A stretch of 64,000 nucleotides of DNA. Source: Phaeodactylibacter xiamenensis (lineage in GTDB: Bacteria > Bacteroidota > Bacteroidia > Chitinophagales > Saprospiraceae). The translations under genes were made by a program, and so were the position numbers. The notes under the pieces are model-generated. The model was given only the letters and a program-made list of their open reading frames with translations, had not been told where the DNA came from and made no database searches. Below are positions 54,019 through 63,181 of this stretch, one piece after another; the stretch's first letter is position 1, and every line of letters starts with the position of its first letter. Location: assembly GCF_000759025.1 (NCBI RefSeq), contig NZ_JPOS01000018.1, positions 186,001 to 250,000 of the forward strand, read 5' to 3'.

Positions 54019-57000
54019 TCATCCCGCAGCCGGCAACGCCTCCTGCTCCACCTTCTCATCCACCTTGCGCAGCACGCGCAGGGCATCCTGCAAGCTTCGC
54101 ACTCCATCCTTGATCAGCATAAAGTGGCGGTTGGTTTTCTTGAAGCTGAGCCCGCGTTTAGCCCCTTCCTTTTGCACAAACATCAGGGTTGCCTGGAACT
54201 GCGCACTTTCATAAAAAAGCGATTGCGGGTTTTCCACAAAGTAGCAGCGCAACTTATTATTTTTGAGAATGAGGCGCTCGAAGCCCAGGCGGCGGCAGAC
54301 CCACCGCAGGCGCAGCCCGTCAAAGAGCTCGTACACGGGTTCGGGCAGGGCACCGAAGCGGTCTTTCATGGCTTCCTCAAATTTTTGCAGTTCCTCCTCC
54401 GTCTCCAGCCCGTCTAGCTGCGTGTAAAGATTAAGGCGCTCCTGTATGCTGCTGATGTACTCATCGGGGATAAGCATCTCCACATCGGTATCGATCTGAA
54501 CCTCCCGCACGTACTGCCGGTTCTTGTCAAGCTCTTCCTTAAACAGCTCCTTGAACTCGTTTTCCTTCAGTTCCTGAATAGCTTCCTCAAGGATTTTCTG
54601 GTAGGTTTCGTACCCAATATCCGCGATGAAGCCACTCTGCTCCCCGCCCAGCAAATTACCCGCCCCCCGGATGTCGAGGTCGCGCATGGCGATGTTAAAG
54701 CCGCTGCCTAGTTCGGAGTGCTCCTCCAGCGTTTTGAGGCGCTTGCGGGCATCGCTTGTGATGGTCGACATAGGCGGGCTGAAGAGATAACAGAAGGCCT
54801 TCTGATTAGAACGCCCCACCCGGCCCCGCAGCTGGTGCAGATCGCTCATGCCAAATTGCTGAGCGTTGTTGATGATCATGGTGTTGGCATTCGGGATGTC
54901 CAGCCCGGTCTCGATAATATTGGTGCAAACCAGCACATCATAGCGCCCGTCGATGAAGTGGATCAGCGTTTTTTCCAGTTCCTTGGGGTCCATCTGCCCG
55001 TGGGCGCTGGCGATTTCCACGTCCGGGCACATGCGGCGTACCATGGCGGTGATATCCGGCAGGGATTTCACCCGGTTGTGCACAAAGAAGACCTGCCCGC
55101 CCCGGTTGACCTCATAGTAGATCGCCTCTTTGACCACCTCTTCGCTAAATACCCGCACCTCCGTATGAATAGGCTGCCGGTTGGGCGGTGGGGTACGGAT
55201 AATAGACAGGTCGCGGGCGGCCATCAGGGAAAACTGCAGGGTACGCGGTATGGGGGTGGCGGTCAGTGTGAGGGTATCAACATTGACTTTGATATTGCGC
55301 AGTTTTTCTTTGGCTGCCACCCCAAACTTCTGCTCCTCGTCGATGATGAGCAGGCCAAGGTCCTTGAAGCCAATCTTTTTATTCAGAATGGCGTGGGTAC
55401 CGATGACAATATCAATCTCCCCGTCTTTCAGCCGCTGGAAAATGGCATTCTTCTCTTTAGTAGTCCGGAAGCGGTTGACATAATCCACCGTCACCCCAAA
55501 TTCTTCCAGCCGTTCTTTGAAGGTCCGGTAATGCTGCAGGGCGAGGATTGTTGTGGGAACGAGCACCGCCACCTGCTTGCCACCGACCACCGCCTTAAAG
55601 GCCCCCCGGATGGCCACTTCGGTCTTGCCAAAGCCCACGTCCCCGCAAATAAGGCGGTCCATGGGGTAGCTTTTCATCATATCCTCCTTCATGTCATTGG
55701 TGGCCTTGAGCTGATCGGGCGTATCTTCGTAGATGAAGGAGGCTTCCAGCTCGTTTTGGAGGTAGCCATCATTTGGGAAAGCGATCCCATCAGAGGCTTT
55801 GCGCTTGGCGTAGAGCTTGATCAGCTCACCGGCCATATCCTTGACTTTCTTTTTGGTGCGCCGCTTAAGGTTCTTCCAGGCATCCGAGCCCAGCTTGTCT
55901 ACCTTCGGGGCTGTGCCTTCCTTGCCTACATATTTGGAGATTTTGTGCAGGGAGTTGATGCTGACATAGAGAATGTCGTTGTTCTTGTAAATCAAACGGA
56001 CCGACTCCTGCACATGCCCGTTGATGTCGATTTTTTGCAGACCGGAGTATTTGCCCACCCCATGGTCGATGTGGGTGACGTAATCGCCCGGCTGCAACTC
56101 CCGCAGCATACGCAGGTTGATCGCCTGATCGCGGGTGAAGCCCCGGCGCAGGCGGTAGCGGTGGAAACGCTGGAAGATCTGATGGTCGGTATAGCAAGCG
56201 ACCTTCAAATCCATATCGATAAAGCCTTCGTTGATCGACTTGGGGATGGGGTGAAAATCCACCTTGGCTTCCAGGTCTTCGAAGATGGAGTAGAAGCGTT
56301 CAATCTGCTTGGGGTTCTCGGCGAAGAGGTAGTTTTGGAGCCCGGCTGCGGTATTCTCATCCAGGTTTTCGATGAGCAGTTTGAAGTTTTTATTGAAGCT
56401 CGGCTGCGGGCGGGTGGAAAAAACCACCTGCTCGTCAAATTCAATAGGCTGTGCGGAGGCAGCCATGCCCAGGATGCGGTAGTCTTTCACATCCTCCACG
56501 ATCTCAAACGGGCGGATAAAGGCGCGGTCGCGGAAGATCTCCTTGAGCTCCTCCTCTTCCAGCAGCGCGATGCCCTTGGCAAACTCTTCTGCCTTGTCGA
56601 AGCACTGCGTCAGCCGGTCCACCAGCAACTGAAAGTCCTTTACCCACACGGCGGTATTGGGCTGCAGAATCTGCAGCATACTCACCTTCTGCTCCTGAGA
56701 AAAGCGGGTGTTGATGTTGGGGATGATGGTCACCGCCCCGATATTCTGTACCGATAGCTGCGTGGTCGGATTGAAGGTCCGGATGCTCTCCACTTCTTCA
56801 TCAAACAGCTCAATGCGGTAGGGATATTCGTTTCCAAAGGAGAAGATATCCACAATGCCGCCCCGAATGGAAAACTGCCCGGGCTCGTACACGAAGTCTT
56901 CCCGCGCAAAACCGTACTCCACCAGCACCTCAATGAGGAAGTCCACATCCAGTTCTTCTTCTTTTTTGATATCAATCCGGCGCTGATTGAGCACTTCCGG

Positions 57001-57450
57001 AGCTACCACCTGTTCAAACAGTGCCTCCGGATAGGTCACCACGATTTCACCAGCGGCGGGCGAGTTGACAATCTTATTGATGGTCTCCGTGCGCTGCAGG
57101 ACGTTGGTATTATTGAGCTCCTCGAAGTACATGGGGCGCTTAAAAGAGTCGGGGAAAAAGCGGACAGCCTTTCCCTGCAGCAGGTTATCCAGGCTGTTTT
57201 GCAAATAAGCGGCCTCCTCCTTGTCATTTGCGATCAGAAGATGGTTACGCGGGTCGTTTTGGTAGACCGCTGTAAGTAGGAAGGCAGTCTGTGCCCCCAC
57301 CAGCCCGTTAAGCTGAAGCCGGCAGGGCTTTTCGCCACCCAGGGCTTTATTGATACGTTGTGTACGGTTGTCGTTTCGGTATAATTCCTGAAGGCGGTCG
57401 AGGTTGTTCTCCACAGTTGCTGTAACGGTTGAAAGCCGAATGCACTCCAA
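54019..57450 (-). CDS. mfd: Transcription-repair coupling factor
   Basis: Mfd removes RNA polymerase stalled at DNA lesions and recruits UvrA. The 1143-residue protein has the UvrB-like N-terminal domains, the CarD-like RNA polymerase interaction domain (about 475-560; PGDYVTHIDHGVGKYSGL), the RecG-like translocase (GDVGFGKTEVAIRG Walker A, LIIDEEQKFGV Walker B, LTATPIPRTL, and ETGLDIPNANTMI) and the C-terminal D7 module. The only start codon upstream of the conserved region is TTG at 57450, as no in-frame ATG precedes it; an in-frame stop lies 24 bp further upstream. Confidence 0.95.
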   Translation of the reverse strand: MECIRLSTVTATVENNLDRLQELYRNDNRTQRINKALGGEKPCRLQLNGLVGAQTAFLLTAVYQNDPRNHLLIANDKEEAAYLQNSLDNLLQGKAVRFFPDSFKRPMYFEELNNTNVLQRTETINKIVNSPAAGEIVVTYPEALFEQVVAPEVLNQRRIDIKKEEELDVDFLIEVLVEYGFAREDFVYEPGQFSIRGGIVDIFSFGNEYPYRIELFDEEVESIRTFNPTTQLSVQNIGAVTIIPNINTRFSQEQKVSMLQILQPNTAVWVKDFQLLVDRLTQCFDKAEEFAKGIALLEEEELKEIFRDRAFIRPFEIVEDVKDYRILGMAASAQPIEFDEQVVFSTRPQPSFNKNFKLLIENLDENTAAGLQNYLFAENPKQIERFYSIFEDLEAKVDFHPIPKSINEGFIDMDLKVACYTDHQIFQRFHRYRLRRGFTRDQAINLRMLRELQPGDYVTHIDHGVGKYSGLQKIDINGHVQESVRLIYKNNDILYVSINSLHKISKYVGKEGTAPKVDKLGSDAWKNLKRRTKKKVKDMAGELIKLYAKRKASDGIAFPNDGYLQNELEASFIYEDTPDQLKATNDMKEDMMKSYPMDRLICGDVGFGKTEVAIRGAFKAVVGGKQVAVLVPTTILALQHYRTFKERLEEFGVTVDYVNRFRTTKEKNAIFQRLKDGEIDIVIGTHAILNKKIGFKDLGLLIIDEEQKFGVAAKEKLRNIKVNVDTLTLTATPIPRTLQFSLMAARDLSIIRTPPPNRQPIHTEVRVFSEEVVKEAIYYEVNRGGQVFFVHNRVKSLPDITAMVRRMCPDVEIASAHGQMDPKELEKTLIHFIDGRYDVLVCTNIIETGLDIPNANTMIINNAQQFGMSDLHQLRGRVGRSNQKAFCYLFSPPMSTITSDARKRLKTLEEHSELGSGFNIAMRDLDIRGAGNLLGGEQSGFIADIGYETYQKILEEAIQELKENEFKELFKEELDKNRQYVREVQIDTDVEMLIPDEYISSIQERLNLYTQLDGLETEEELQKFEEAMKDRFGALPEPVYELFDGLRLRWVCRRLGFERLILKNNKLRCYFVENPQSLFYESAQFQATLMFVQKEGAKRGLSFKKTNRHFMLIKDGVRSLQDALRVLRKVDEKVEQEALPAAG

Positions 57451-57592
57451 AGGGCATTCAGCAGCTAGTATTCAATTTCCAAAAAAGAAACAGAGGGTTG
57501 CCTGGATAGTTTAGGTTACCATTTCCCGAAAGGGCGTCTATACATGACGCAAAGTGGTTTGGGCAGACCTGTTAGGTCATTATATGTTGTAC

Positions 57593-57649
57593 TTGAAGAG
57601 GTTTGGGCATGCCCCGAACGATAGCATCAGTAGCTCCAAACCTCTTCAA
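57593..57649. repeat. 14-bp perfect inverted repeat between mfd and the OmpA lipoprotein gene
   Basis: TTGAAGAGGTTTGG (57593-57606) and its exact complement (57636-57649) enclose 29 bp. No T-run follows on either strand, so it is not a typical terminator. It lies upstream of both divergent genes and may be a regulatory RNA structure, protein site or remnant of a small element. A partial extra copy, GGTTTGGGCA, lies at 57556-57565. Confidence 0.5.
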
Positions 57650-57661
57650 CGTCAGTATAAA

Positions 57662-57693
57662 TTGTTACAAACCGGATTAATCCCTTAATTTAG
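57662..57693 (+). promoter_or_regulatory. Promoter of the OmpA lipoprotein gene
   Basis: A TTG at 57662-57664 and TAATTTAG at 57686-57693 (one mismatch to TAnnTTTG) are 21 bp apart. The transcript would begin near 57700, giving a very short leader before the ATG at 57712. Confidence 0.45.
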
Positions 57694-57711
57694 AGCAAAA
57701 ATTTTCCGTCT

Positions 57712-58641
57712 ATGAATCACAAACCCAAAATTTATTGGCCGTTACTGTTCACGCTTGCTGTGCTGGCTGTTTCTTGCGTGAGCAAAAAGGAGTACATGGC
57801 CCTCCAGTCCGAGCTGGAGATTGCAAATAAGGATGTGGCCCGTTTGGGCGAAAGCCTTAACGACTACATGAAACGCCTTTCCGACTGTGACCGGGAGAAA
57901 GCGAACCTCAAGGCCCGCCTGCAGGCCGCTGAGAGCAATATGGTGCTTAGGGAGGAGCAGGTCAGTGATTTGAAGGATCTGGTAGCAGACCTGCGTCAGC
58001 AACGCGATGCCCAGCTGAATCAAGTGGACGACCTGACCACGCTTTCCCAGTCAGCCAGCGAAAATATCCGCGAGACCTTATCTCAACTACAAACCAAAGA
58101 TAAGTACATTCAAATGCTGCAAGCGGCCAAAACGCGTGCCGACTCCATCAACCTGGCCCTGGCGGTCAACCTCAAAGGCGTACTCAGCGAAGGCATTGAG
58201 GACGAGGATGTGGAAGTAAAAGTGGACAAGACCGTGGTCTTTGTGAACCTGTCTGATAAAATGCTCTACAAAAGCGGCAGTGCTCAAATCACTGACCGGG
58301 CGAATGAAGTGCTGGGCAAAATTGCTAAGATCATCAAGTCCCGCCCCAACCTGGAGGTCATGGTGGAAGGCTACACCGATAGTCAGCCCATCAACACCGC
58401 TTGTATCAAGGACAACTGGGACCTGAGCGTGCTGCGTTCCACCTCCGTGGTGCGTACGCTGCAGACCAATCACGGCATCGACCCCAACCGCCTAATCGCT
58501 GCTGGCCGGGGTGAGTTCAACGCACTGGCAACCAATGATACAGCGGAGGGCCGGGCCATGAACCGCCGGACCCGCATTATCATTCTGCCAAAGCTGGATC
58601 AGTTCTACGACCTGCTGAACCCAAATCAGGTACCGGAGTAA
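57712..58641 (+). CDS. OmpA-family outer-membrane lipoprotein with coiled coil
   Basis: The 309-residue protein has a lipoprotein signal (VLAVSC, Cys22), a coiled coil (about residues 25-140, rich in Leu, Glu, Lys, Arg and Asp) and a C-terminal OmpA peptidoglycan-binding domain (about 170-295; LYKSGSAQI, VEGYTDSQPI, AAGRGEFNAL, NRRTRIIILP). It should tie the outer membrane to the peptidoglycan, comparable to Pal or to motility-linked OmpA proteins. It is a single gene with its own promoter and terminator. Confidence 0.9.
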   Translation: MNHKPKIYWPLLFTLAVLAVSCVSKKEYMALQSELEIANKDVARLGESLNDYMKRLSDCDREKANLKARLQAAESNMVLREEQVSDLKDLVADLRQQRDAQLNQVDDLTTLSQSASENIRETLSQLQTKDKYIQMLQAAKTRADSINLALAVNLKGVLSEGIEDEDVEVKVDKTVVFVNLSDKMLYKSGSAQITDRANEVLGKIAKIIKSRPNLEVMVEGYTDSQPINTACIKDNWDLSVLRSTSVVRTLQTNHGIDPNRLIAAGRGEFNALATNDTAEGRAMNRRTRIIILPKLDQFYDLLNPNQVPE

Positions 58642-58668
58642 GAAGTACTTTCATTCAGGTAGAAACTA

Positions 58669-58705
58669 AACGGCCCTGCAGTTGCTTATCAGCTACAGGG
58701 CCGTT
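58669..58705. terminator. Bidirectional terminator between the OmpA gene and cysS
   Basis: A 10-bp perfect stem (AACGGCCCTG at 58669-58678 with CAGGGCCGTT at 58696-58705; loop of 17) lies between two convergent genes and can serve both. Short T-rich stretches flank it on both strands. Confidence 0.65.
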
Positions 58706-58730
58706 GTTGTAAAAGTGGGCTGGAAAAGCC

Positions 58731-60242
58731 TTACGCTTTCGTCCAGCTCGTCCCTTCCTTGCTATCCTTGAGCACGATGCCTACTTCCTGCAGCACATCG
58801 CGGATTTTATCAGAAGTGCCCCAATCTTTGTTGGCGCGCGCCTCGGCACGGATATCGATGATCAGGTCCATGAGGCCATCCATCGGGCTGTCTCCGTTGC
58901 TCTCACCAGCTAAGCCCTCATCTTCAAGGGCAAATATCTCATCCACAAAACCGCGGAAGGTCTCCTGAAGGCGGGTGAGGGTCAGGTCGGTCAGGTCGGT
59001 CAGTTGCAGGTGGCCAGCGTTGAGGCTGTTGACCTTGGTCACGATTTCAAACAAGACCGCCAGGGCCTTTGGTGTATTGAAGTCGTCGTTCATCTCTGCA
59101 TGCACCTGATCGATAAGCTTGTTAAGCTCCTCGTCGAGGGGACCAGGCTTGCCGTTGCCGGGATGCTTCATGCCCTGCAGCAACTTATTCCCTTCCATCA
59201 GGCGCTTGTAGCCTTTTTCGGCGGCTTGCAGTGCCTCATCCGTCAGGTCAAGGGTGCTACGGTAATGCGACTGCAGCATGAAGAATTTCACCACCATCGG
59301 GCTGTACCCTTTGCTAATGTGTGGGCTGTTGCCAGTGAAGAGTTGCACGGGCGTGATGGTATTGCCATCACTCTTGGACATCTTGCGGCCGTTCATGAGC
59401 AGCATATTGGCGTGCATCCAGTAGCGGGCACCGCTGCAGTTGCAGGAGCCCATATTCTGAGCAATCTCATTCTCGTGGTGAGGGAACTTCAGGTCATTAC
59501 CGCCACCGTGGATATCAAAGGTCTCGCCCAGGTACTTCGTACTCATGGCCGAGCACTCCAGGTGCCAGCCCGGGAAGCCCACCGACCATGGGGAACTCCA
59601 GCGCATCAGGTGGGAAGGCGCTGCTTTCATCCAAATGGCGAAGTCAGCCGGGTGGCGCTTCTCGCTTTGATTCTTGAGGTTGTCGCGGCTCTCAGCCATC
59701 AGGTCCTCAATCTTGCGGCCGGACAATTTACCGTAGGCTTTGGTCTCTTCGATGAACTTTAAGGTATCGAAGTAGATAGACCCATTGGATTCATACCCAT
59801 ACCCATTATCGATGATGTCCTGCACCATCTTGATCTGCTCCGGGATATGCCCGGTGGCCCGTGGTTCAATGCTTGGCGGCAGGGTGTTGAAGATGCGCAT
59901 CATCTCGTGGAAGCCGTTGGTGTACTTCTGAGCAATTTCCATGGGCTCCAGTTCTTCCAGGCGCGCTTTCTTGGAGATTTTATCTTCGGTACCGATTTCA
60001 TCGCTATCACCTTCGAGGTGGCCTACATCGGTGATGTTCCTGACGTAGCGCACCTTATACCCCAGGTACATGAGGTACCGGTAGATGACATCGAAGCTGG
60101 TGAACGTACGGCAGTTCCCCAAATGGACATCGCTGTAGACGGTAGGCCCGCATACGTACATGCCGATGCGCCCTTCATTCAGGGGCGTGAACACTTCCTT
60201 GTCGCGGGTGAGGCTGTTGTAAATCTTGAGTGTATTTTCCAT
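58731..60242 (-). CDS. cysS: Cysteinyl-tRNA synthetase
   Basis: CysS charges tRNA-Cys. The 503-residue class I enzyme has the zinc-site Cys in [10 protein letters not shown], the HIGH variant [12 protein letters not shown] with the second zinc ligands, HHENEIAQ and KMSKSDGN. The C-terminal anticodon part (about 400-503) is complete. A 159-bp palindromic element lies 39 bp upstream of the start, in the promoter region. Confidence 0.96.
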   Translation of the reverse strand: MENTLKIYNSLTRDKEVFTPLNEGRIGMYVCGPTVYSDVHLGNCRTFTSFDVIYRYLMYLGYKVRYVRNITDVGHLEGDSDEIGTEDKISKKARLEELEPMEIAQKYTNGFHEMMRIFNTLPPSIEPRATGHIPEQIKMVQDIIDNGYGYESNGSIYFDTLKFIEETKAYGKLSGRKIEDLMAESRDNLKNQSEKRHPADFAIWMKAAPSHLMRWSSPWSVGFPGWHLECSAMSTKYLGETFDIHGGGNDLKFPHHENEIAQNMGSCNCSGARYWMHANMLLMNGRKMSKSDGNTITPVQLFTGNSPHISKGYSPMVVKFFMLQSHYRSTLDLTDEALQAAEKGYKRLMEGNKLLQGMKHPGNGKPGPLDEELNKLIDQVHAEMNDDFNTPKALAVLFEIVTKVNSLNAGHLQLTDLTDLTLTRLQETFRGFVDEIFALEDEGLAGESNGDSPMDGLMDLIIDIRAEARANKDWGTSDKIRDVLQEVGIVLKDSKEGTSWTKA

Positions 60243-60280
60243 TCAGGGTATTTTTTGACGGCGCAAAAATAAGAAGCTTA

Positions 60281-60439
60281 GGAACGTTAAAAAAATAGAT
60301 TCGCCATTTTGAGTCGGTTATTCTTGTGCTGGGCAAGGCGCGAAGAAGGAAGATAGCCAGAGCTACCTGACTGATGAGCAACGCAGACCAGTGCAAGAAG
60401 AAGCAGTCATAAATGGTGAAGTTATTATTTAAACGTTCC
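60281..60439. mobile_element. MITE-like 159-bp palindromic element with TTA target duplication
   Basis: The ends are exact inverted copies of GGAACGTT (60281-60288 and 60432-60439), and inverted similarity continues inward through stretches such as CCATTT and TTCTTG, up to the centre TAGC-CAGA-GCTA (60354-60365), which sits exactly in the middle of the element. TTA at 60278-60280 and 60440-60442 flanks it as a 3-bp direct repeat. No gene is encoded. These are the marks of a miniature inverted-repeat element; which transposase moves it is not known. Confidence 0.65.
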
Positions 60440-60467
60440 TTAACCGCAGGAATCAAGCAAACAGGAA

Positions 60468-60495
60468 GGGAGTTGCAGTCCGATCCGCAACTCCC
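60468..60495. terminator. Hairpin after the beta-barrel receptor gene
   Basis: GGGAGTTGC (60468-60476) pairs exactly with GCAACTCCC (60487-60495), loop of 10. It lies 40 bp past the end of the minus-strand receptor gene and probably ends its transcript; a T-rich stretch follows on the plus strand (TGTATTTTATC) and a weaker one on the minus strand. Confidence 0.5.
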
Positions 60496-60534
60496 TGTAT
60501 TTTATCTTGCTTCTTCAAACGTAGCAAATAGCAA

Positions 60535-62970
60535 TTAGTTCCCGCCCAGGCGGCCCGCTTCATCCTCCAGACCGGTCTTGCGCTTACGCGATTTGATGTT
60601 TTGGTTGCCAAACCGGTAATTCACGCTCATGCTGATGCGGCGGCTGTCCCATCGGCCGCTGCCCTGTGAGATTAGGCCAGCAAAGTTAGACTCCCCATCC
60701 CATCCGGTTTGGTAGAATAAATCCTGCCCGCTTACCCGCACATTAAGCTTGTCATCCAGGAATTTGCGCTGCAGCCCCAGGTTGAGGCTCCAGTTGCTTT
60801 CGTATTCAAAAACACCGCCCCACACACCGGGCCCGCTGTAGTAGCCGGATACTTCCCCTTGAAAGCCCCAGGGCAGGGTAATGGTGTGCTGCTGGAAGAT
60901 GTTGTAGGTGAAGGCTTGCAGGTCTACGACAGCTCCGTTGCCATAATCCGCCTGATTATCGAGATGGGAAGCGCTAACATTGAAGTAAGCATTCCACTTC
61001 TCCGTGATTTGCACCGGTGCGCTGATGTTGGCGCTGATGATGGTCTGACTCGCCAGGTTGTCCCAGGTGATAAAGCCTGCCCGCGGGTCATTCTCATCCG
61101 GTGCCATCAGCCGGGTGATTTGGTCGGTCGTTTTGCTGTAGGCCACTTTGAAGTTGTAGCGGTAAGCCAGGGTGTAGCCCAGCTCCAGGTTGTTGACGAT
61201 CTCCGGGCGGAGGAAGGGGTTGCCTTTCTCGTAGGATAGCTGGCTGATCTGATTATTGAACGGGTTGAGCACGTTGTAGTCGGGCCGGTTGATGCGGCGG
61301 CCGTAGTTGAGCGACAGGCTGTTTTTTTGCGAAAGCTGGTACGTGACGCCCGCGCTCGGGAACCAGTTGAGGTAGTTGAGCTCCACCGGTGGCTCCTGCA
61401 ATTCATCTTTAAAAGCTTGCAGGTCACCTGTGGCATCGGTCTGCTCAGCACGTACACCAGCCGAGACGTTCCACTTTTCCCCGAGCTGCCGGGCAAAGTT
61501 CAGGTAACCTGCATAGACATTCTCATCGTACTCAAAGCGGTTGGAGGAGTTGTCGTTGCGCACCGGCACGCCATCATTCACATCAAAAAACAGGAAGGTA
61601 TTGTCAGACACGACCTTGCTCAGCTTGGTACCCATACTGAATTTACCGCCCTGAAGGGGTTGCTCGTAGTCCACCTTGAAAGTGTAGATGTCAATATCGG
61701 TGGGCGTATCGAAGCTGTTGATGATTTCGGTGAGCAGCACCTCTTCATTCGCATCAAAGTAAAGGTTAGGTTGGAAGCGCTCACTCTCATTGCGGAAGCG
61801 GCCGTAGTCGGCATCGATATTTAAGGTACGCTCGTTGCCGCCATCGTAGCGGTAGTTGAGGTTGAAGGTATTTTGAGTACGGGTATCCTCGGAAGCATTG
61901 CGGGCTACGAGGATGCTGTCCGGCAGGGTATTGCTGGAAGCCAGGTTGAAGATTTCGATGCGGTTGAAGGCATTATTTTGTCCGTTGAAACCCCGCCCAT
62001 CTGTCAAAAAGCCAATGGTGTGCTTATCGGACAGGAAAAAGTCGGCCCCGAGGCGGTAGTTGAAAAACTCGCGCTCATTGCGGTGGTTGTTGACCTCATC
62101 CAGCCGCAACCCGTTTTGGAAGCTCACGAAGTTCATTTTGTTGAAGCCCTCGCCTTCGCCGTAGCCGCCGCCACCGAAGATATTCATATTGCCATTACGG
62201 AAATTGCCGCTGGCGTTCAGGTTAGAATTATTGAACCGCCCCTGACTGAAGGTGCCGTTCAAGGAGCCATTAGCGCCGATACTGTCGTCCTTTTTCATGC
62301 GAATATCGATGATGCCTGCATTGCCTTCTGCCTCGTACCTTGCGCCCGGGTTGGTAATGATATCAATGCGGTCGATCTGATCCGCCGGGAGGTTTTGCAG
62401 AAAGTTACTGAGGTCCTGCCCGCCGAGCGGCAGGCGTTTGCCATCCACATATACGAGTACGCCCGAACGGCCGAGCACGTTGATGTTATCATTATTGTCT
62501 ACGGTCACGCCGGGCGCTTTGCGCAGTAGCGAGAGCCCATCAGAACCAGTGCTGTTGATAGTCCCTTGTACGTTGAAAACTGTGCGGTCAGGCTTGATTT
62601 CCACCATAGCGCGCTGTGCCGTTACGGTAGCGCCGGCCAGTTCGATGGAAGTACTGCCGAATTGCAGGGCCCCCAGGTCCTTTTGCTCATCAGCGGCAAG
62701 GGTGACCTCCGGCAGCCAAAGGTCGGCAGCGCCCACATAGGACGCTTTGAAGAGGTAAGTGCCCGCTGGCATATTCTGAAAACGGAATACCCCGGATTCA
62801 TCGCTGACTTCCACTTTGAGGATGGTGGTGTCAGCCGGATTGTGAAGGACTACATTTGCAAAGGAGACCGGCTCCCCGGATTCATCCTGCAGTTGGCCTT
62901 TGATGCTGCCCTCCTGGGCAAAAAGGGTGATGGAAAAAAGTAACAGGGTGAGTGATAATAAAGCTTTCAT
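60535..62970 (-). CDS. Outer-membrane beta-barrel (TonB-receptor-like) protein
   Basis: The ATG at 62970 (MKALLSLTLLLFSITLFAQ) gives a proper signal peptide and 811 residues; an in-frame ATG 10 codons earlier would spoil it. An N-terminal carboxypeptidase-regulatory-like domain (about 20-105; GSIKGQLQDESGEPVSF) is followed by a plug-like domain (about 120-235; DGLSLLRKAPGVTVDNND, YEAEGNAGIIDIRMK) and the OMP_b-brl_3 barrel. It is of the SusC-like/TonB-related group without a SusD partner nearby. A TonB box is not clear. The ligand is unknown; peptide or metal-chelate transport is common for the group. Confidence 0.88.
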   Translation of the reverse strand: MKALLSLTLLLFSITLFAQEGSIKGQLQDESGEPVSFANVVLHNPADTTILKVEVSDESGVFRFQNMPAGTYLFKASYVGAADLWLPEVTLAADEQKDLGALQFGSTSIELAGATVTAQRAMVEIKPDRTVFNVQGTINSTGSDGLSLLRKAPGVTVDNNDNINVLGRSGVLVYVDGKRLPLGGQDLSNFLQNLPADQIDRIDIITNPGARYEAEGNAGIIDIRMKKDDSIGANGSLNGTFSQGRFNNSNLNASGNFRNGNMNIFGGGGYGEGEGFNKMNFVSFQNGLRLDEVNNHRNEREFFNYRLGADFFLSDKHTIGFLTDGRGFNGQNNAFNRIEIFNLASSNTLPDSILVARNASEDTRTQNTFNLNYRYDGGNERTLNIDADYGRFRNESERFQPNLYFDANEEVLLTEIINSFDTPTDIDIYTFKVDYEQPLQGGKFSMGTKLSKVVSDNTFLFFDVNDGVPVRNDNSSNRFEYDENVYAGYLNFARQLGEKWNVSAGVRAEQTDATGDLQAFKDELQEPPVELNYLNWFPSAGVTYQLSQKNSLSLNYGRRINRPDYNVLNPFNNQISQLSYEKGNPFLRPEIVNNLELGYTLAYRYNFKVAYSKTTDQITRLMAPDENDPRAGFITWDNLASQTIISANISAPVQITEKWNAYFNVSASHLDNQADYGNGAVVDLQAFTYNIFQQHTITLPWGFQGEVSGYYSGPGVWGGVFEYESNWSLNLGLQRKFLDDKLNVRVSGQDLFYQTGWDGESNFAGLISQGSGRWDSRRISMSVNYRFGNQNIKSRKRKTGLEDEAGRLGGN

Positions 62971-63181
62971 GGTATCGCAGTTGTATGGCGCTGCTTTCAC
63001 AGCCGGGTGTTCAAAACTATAGGAGTGTAAACCAAAAAGTTAATTCTGTTCAATCCACCTTTCAGTGTAATGGAGACAAATATCTGACAATAGCTGCACA
63101 GGGGCACGCTTTTTTCGATAAACAGCCTCCTGAGCAGATGAATTAGCAATAAAGTGTACGAAGTAAGGATTGGGATGGATT

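Noticed and set aside
54718-56757. Long open frame of 679 codons on the plus strand opposite mfd
   Set aside because: It mirrors the codon bias of mfd on the other strand, its product is low in ordered protein character, and mfd has all its domains here.
60175-60456. Open frame of 93 codons across the palindromic element
   Set aside because: It runs through the MITE-like palindrome and into cysS on the same strand in another frame; no protein features.
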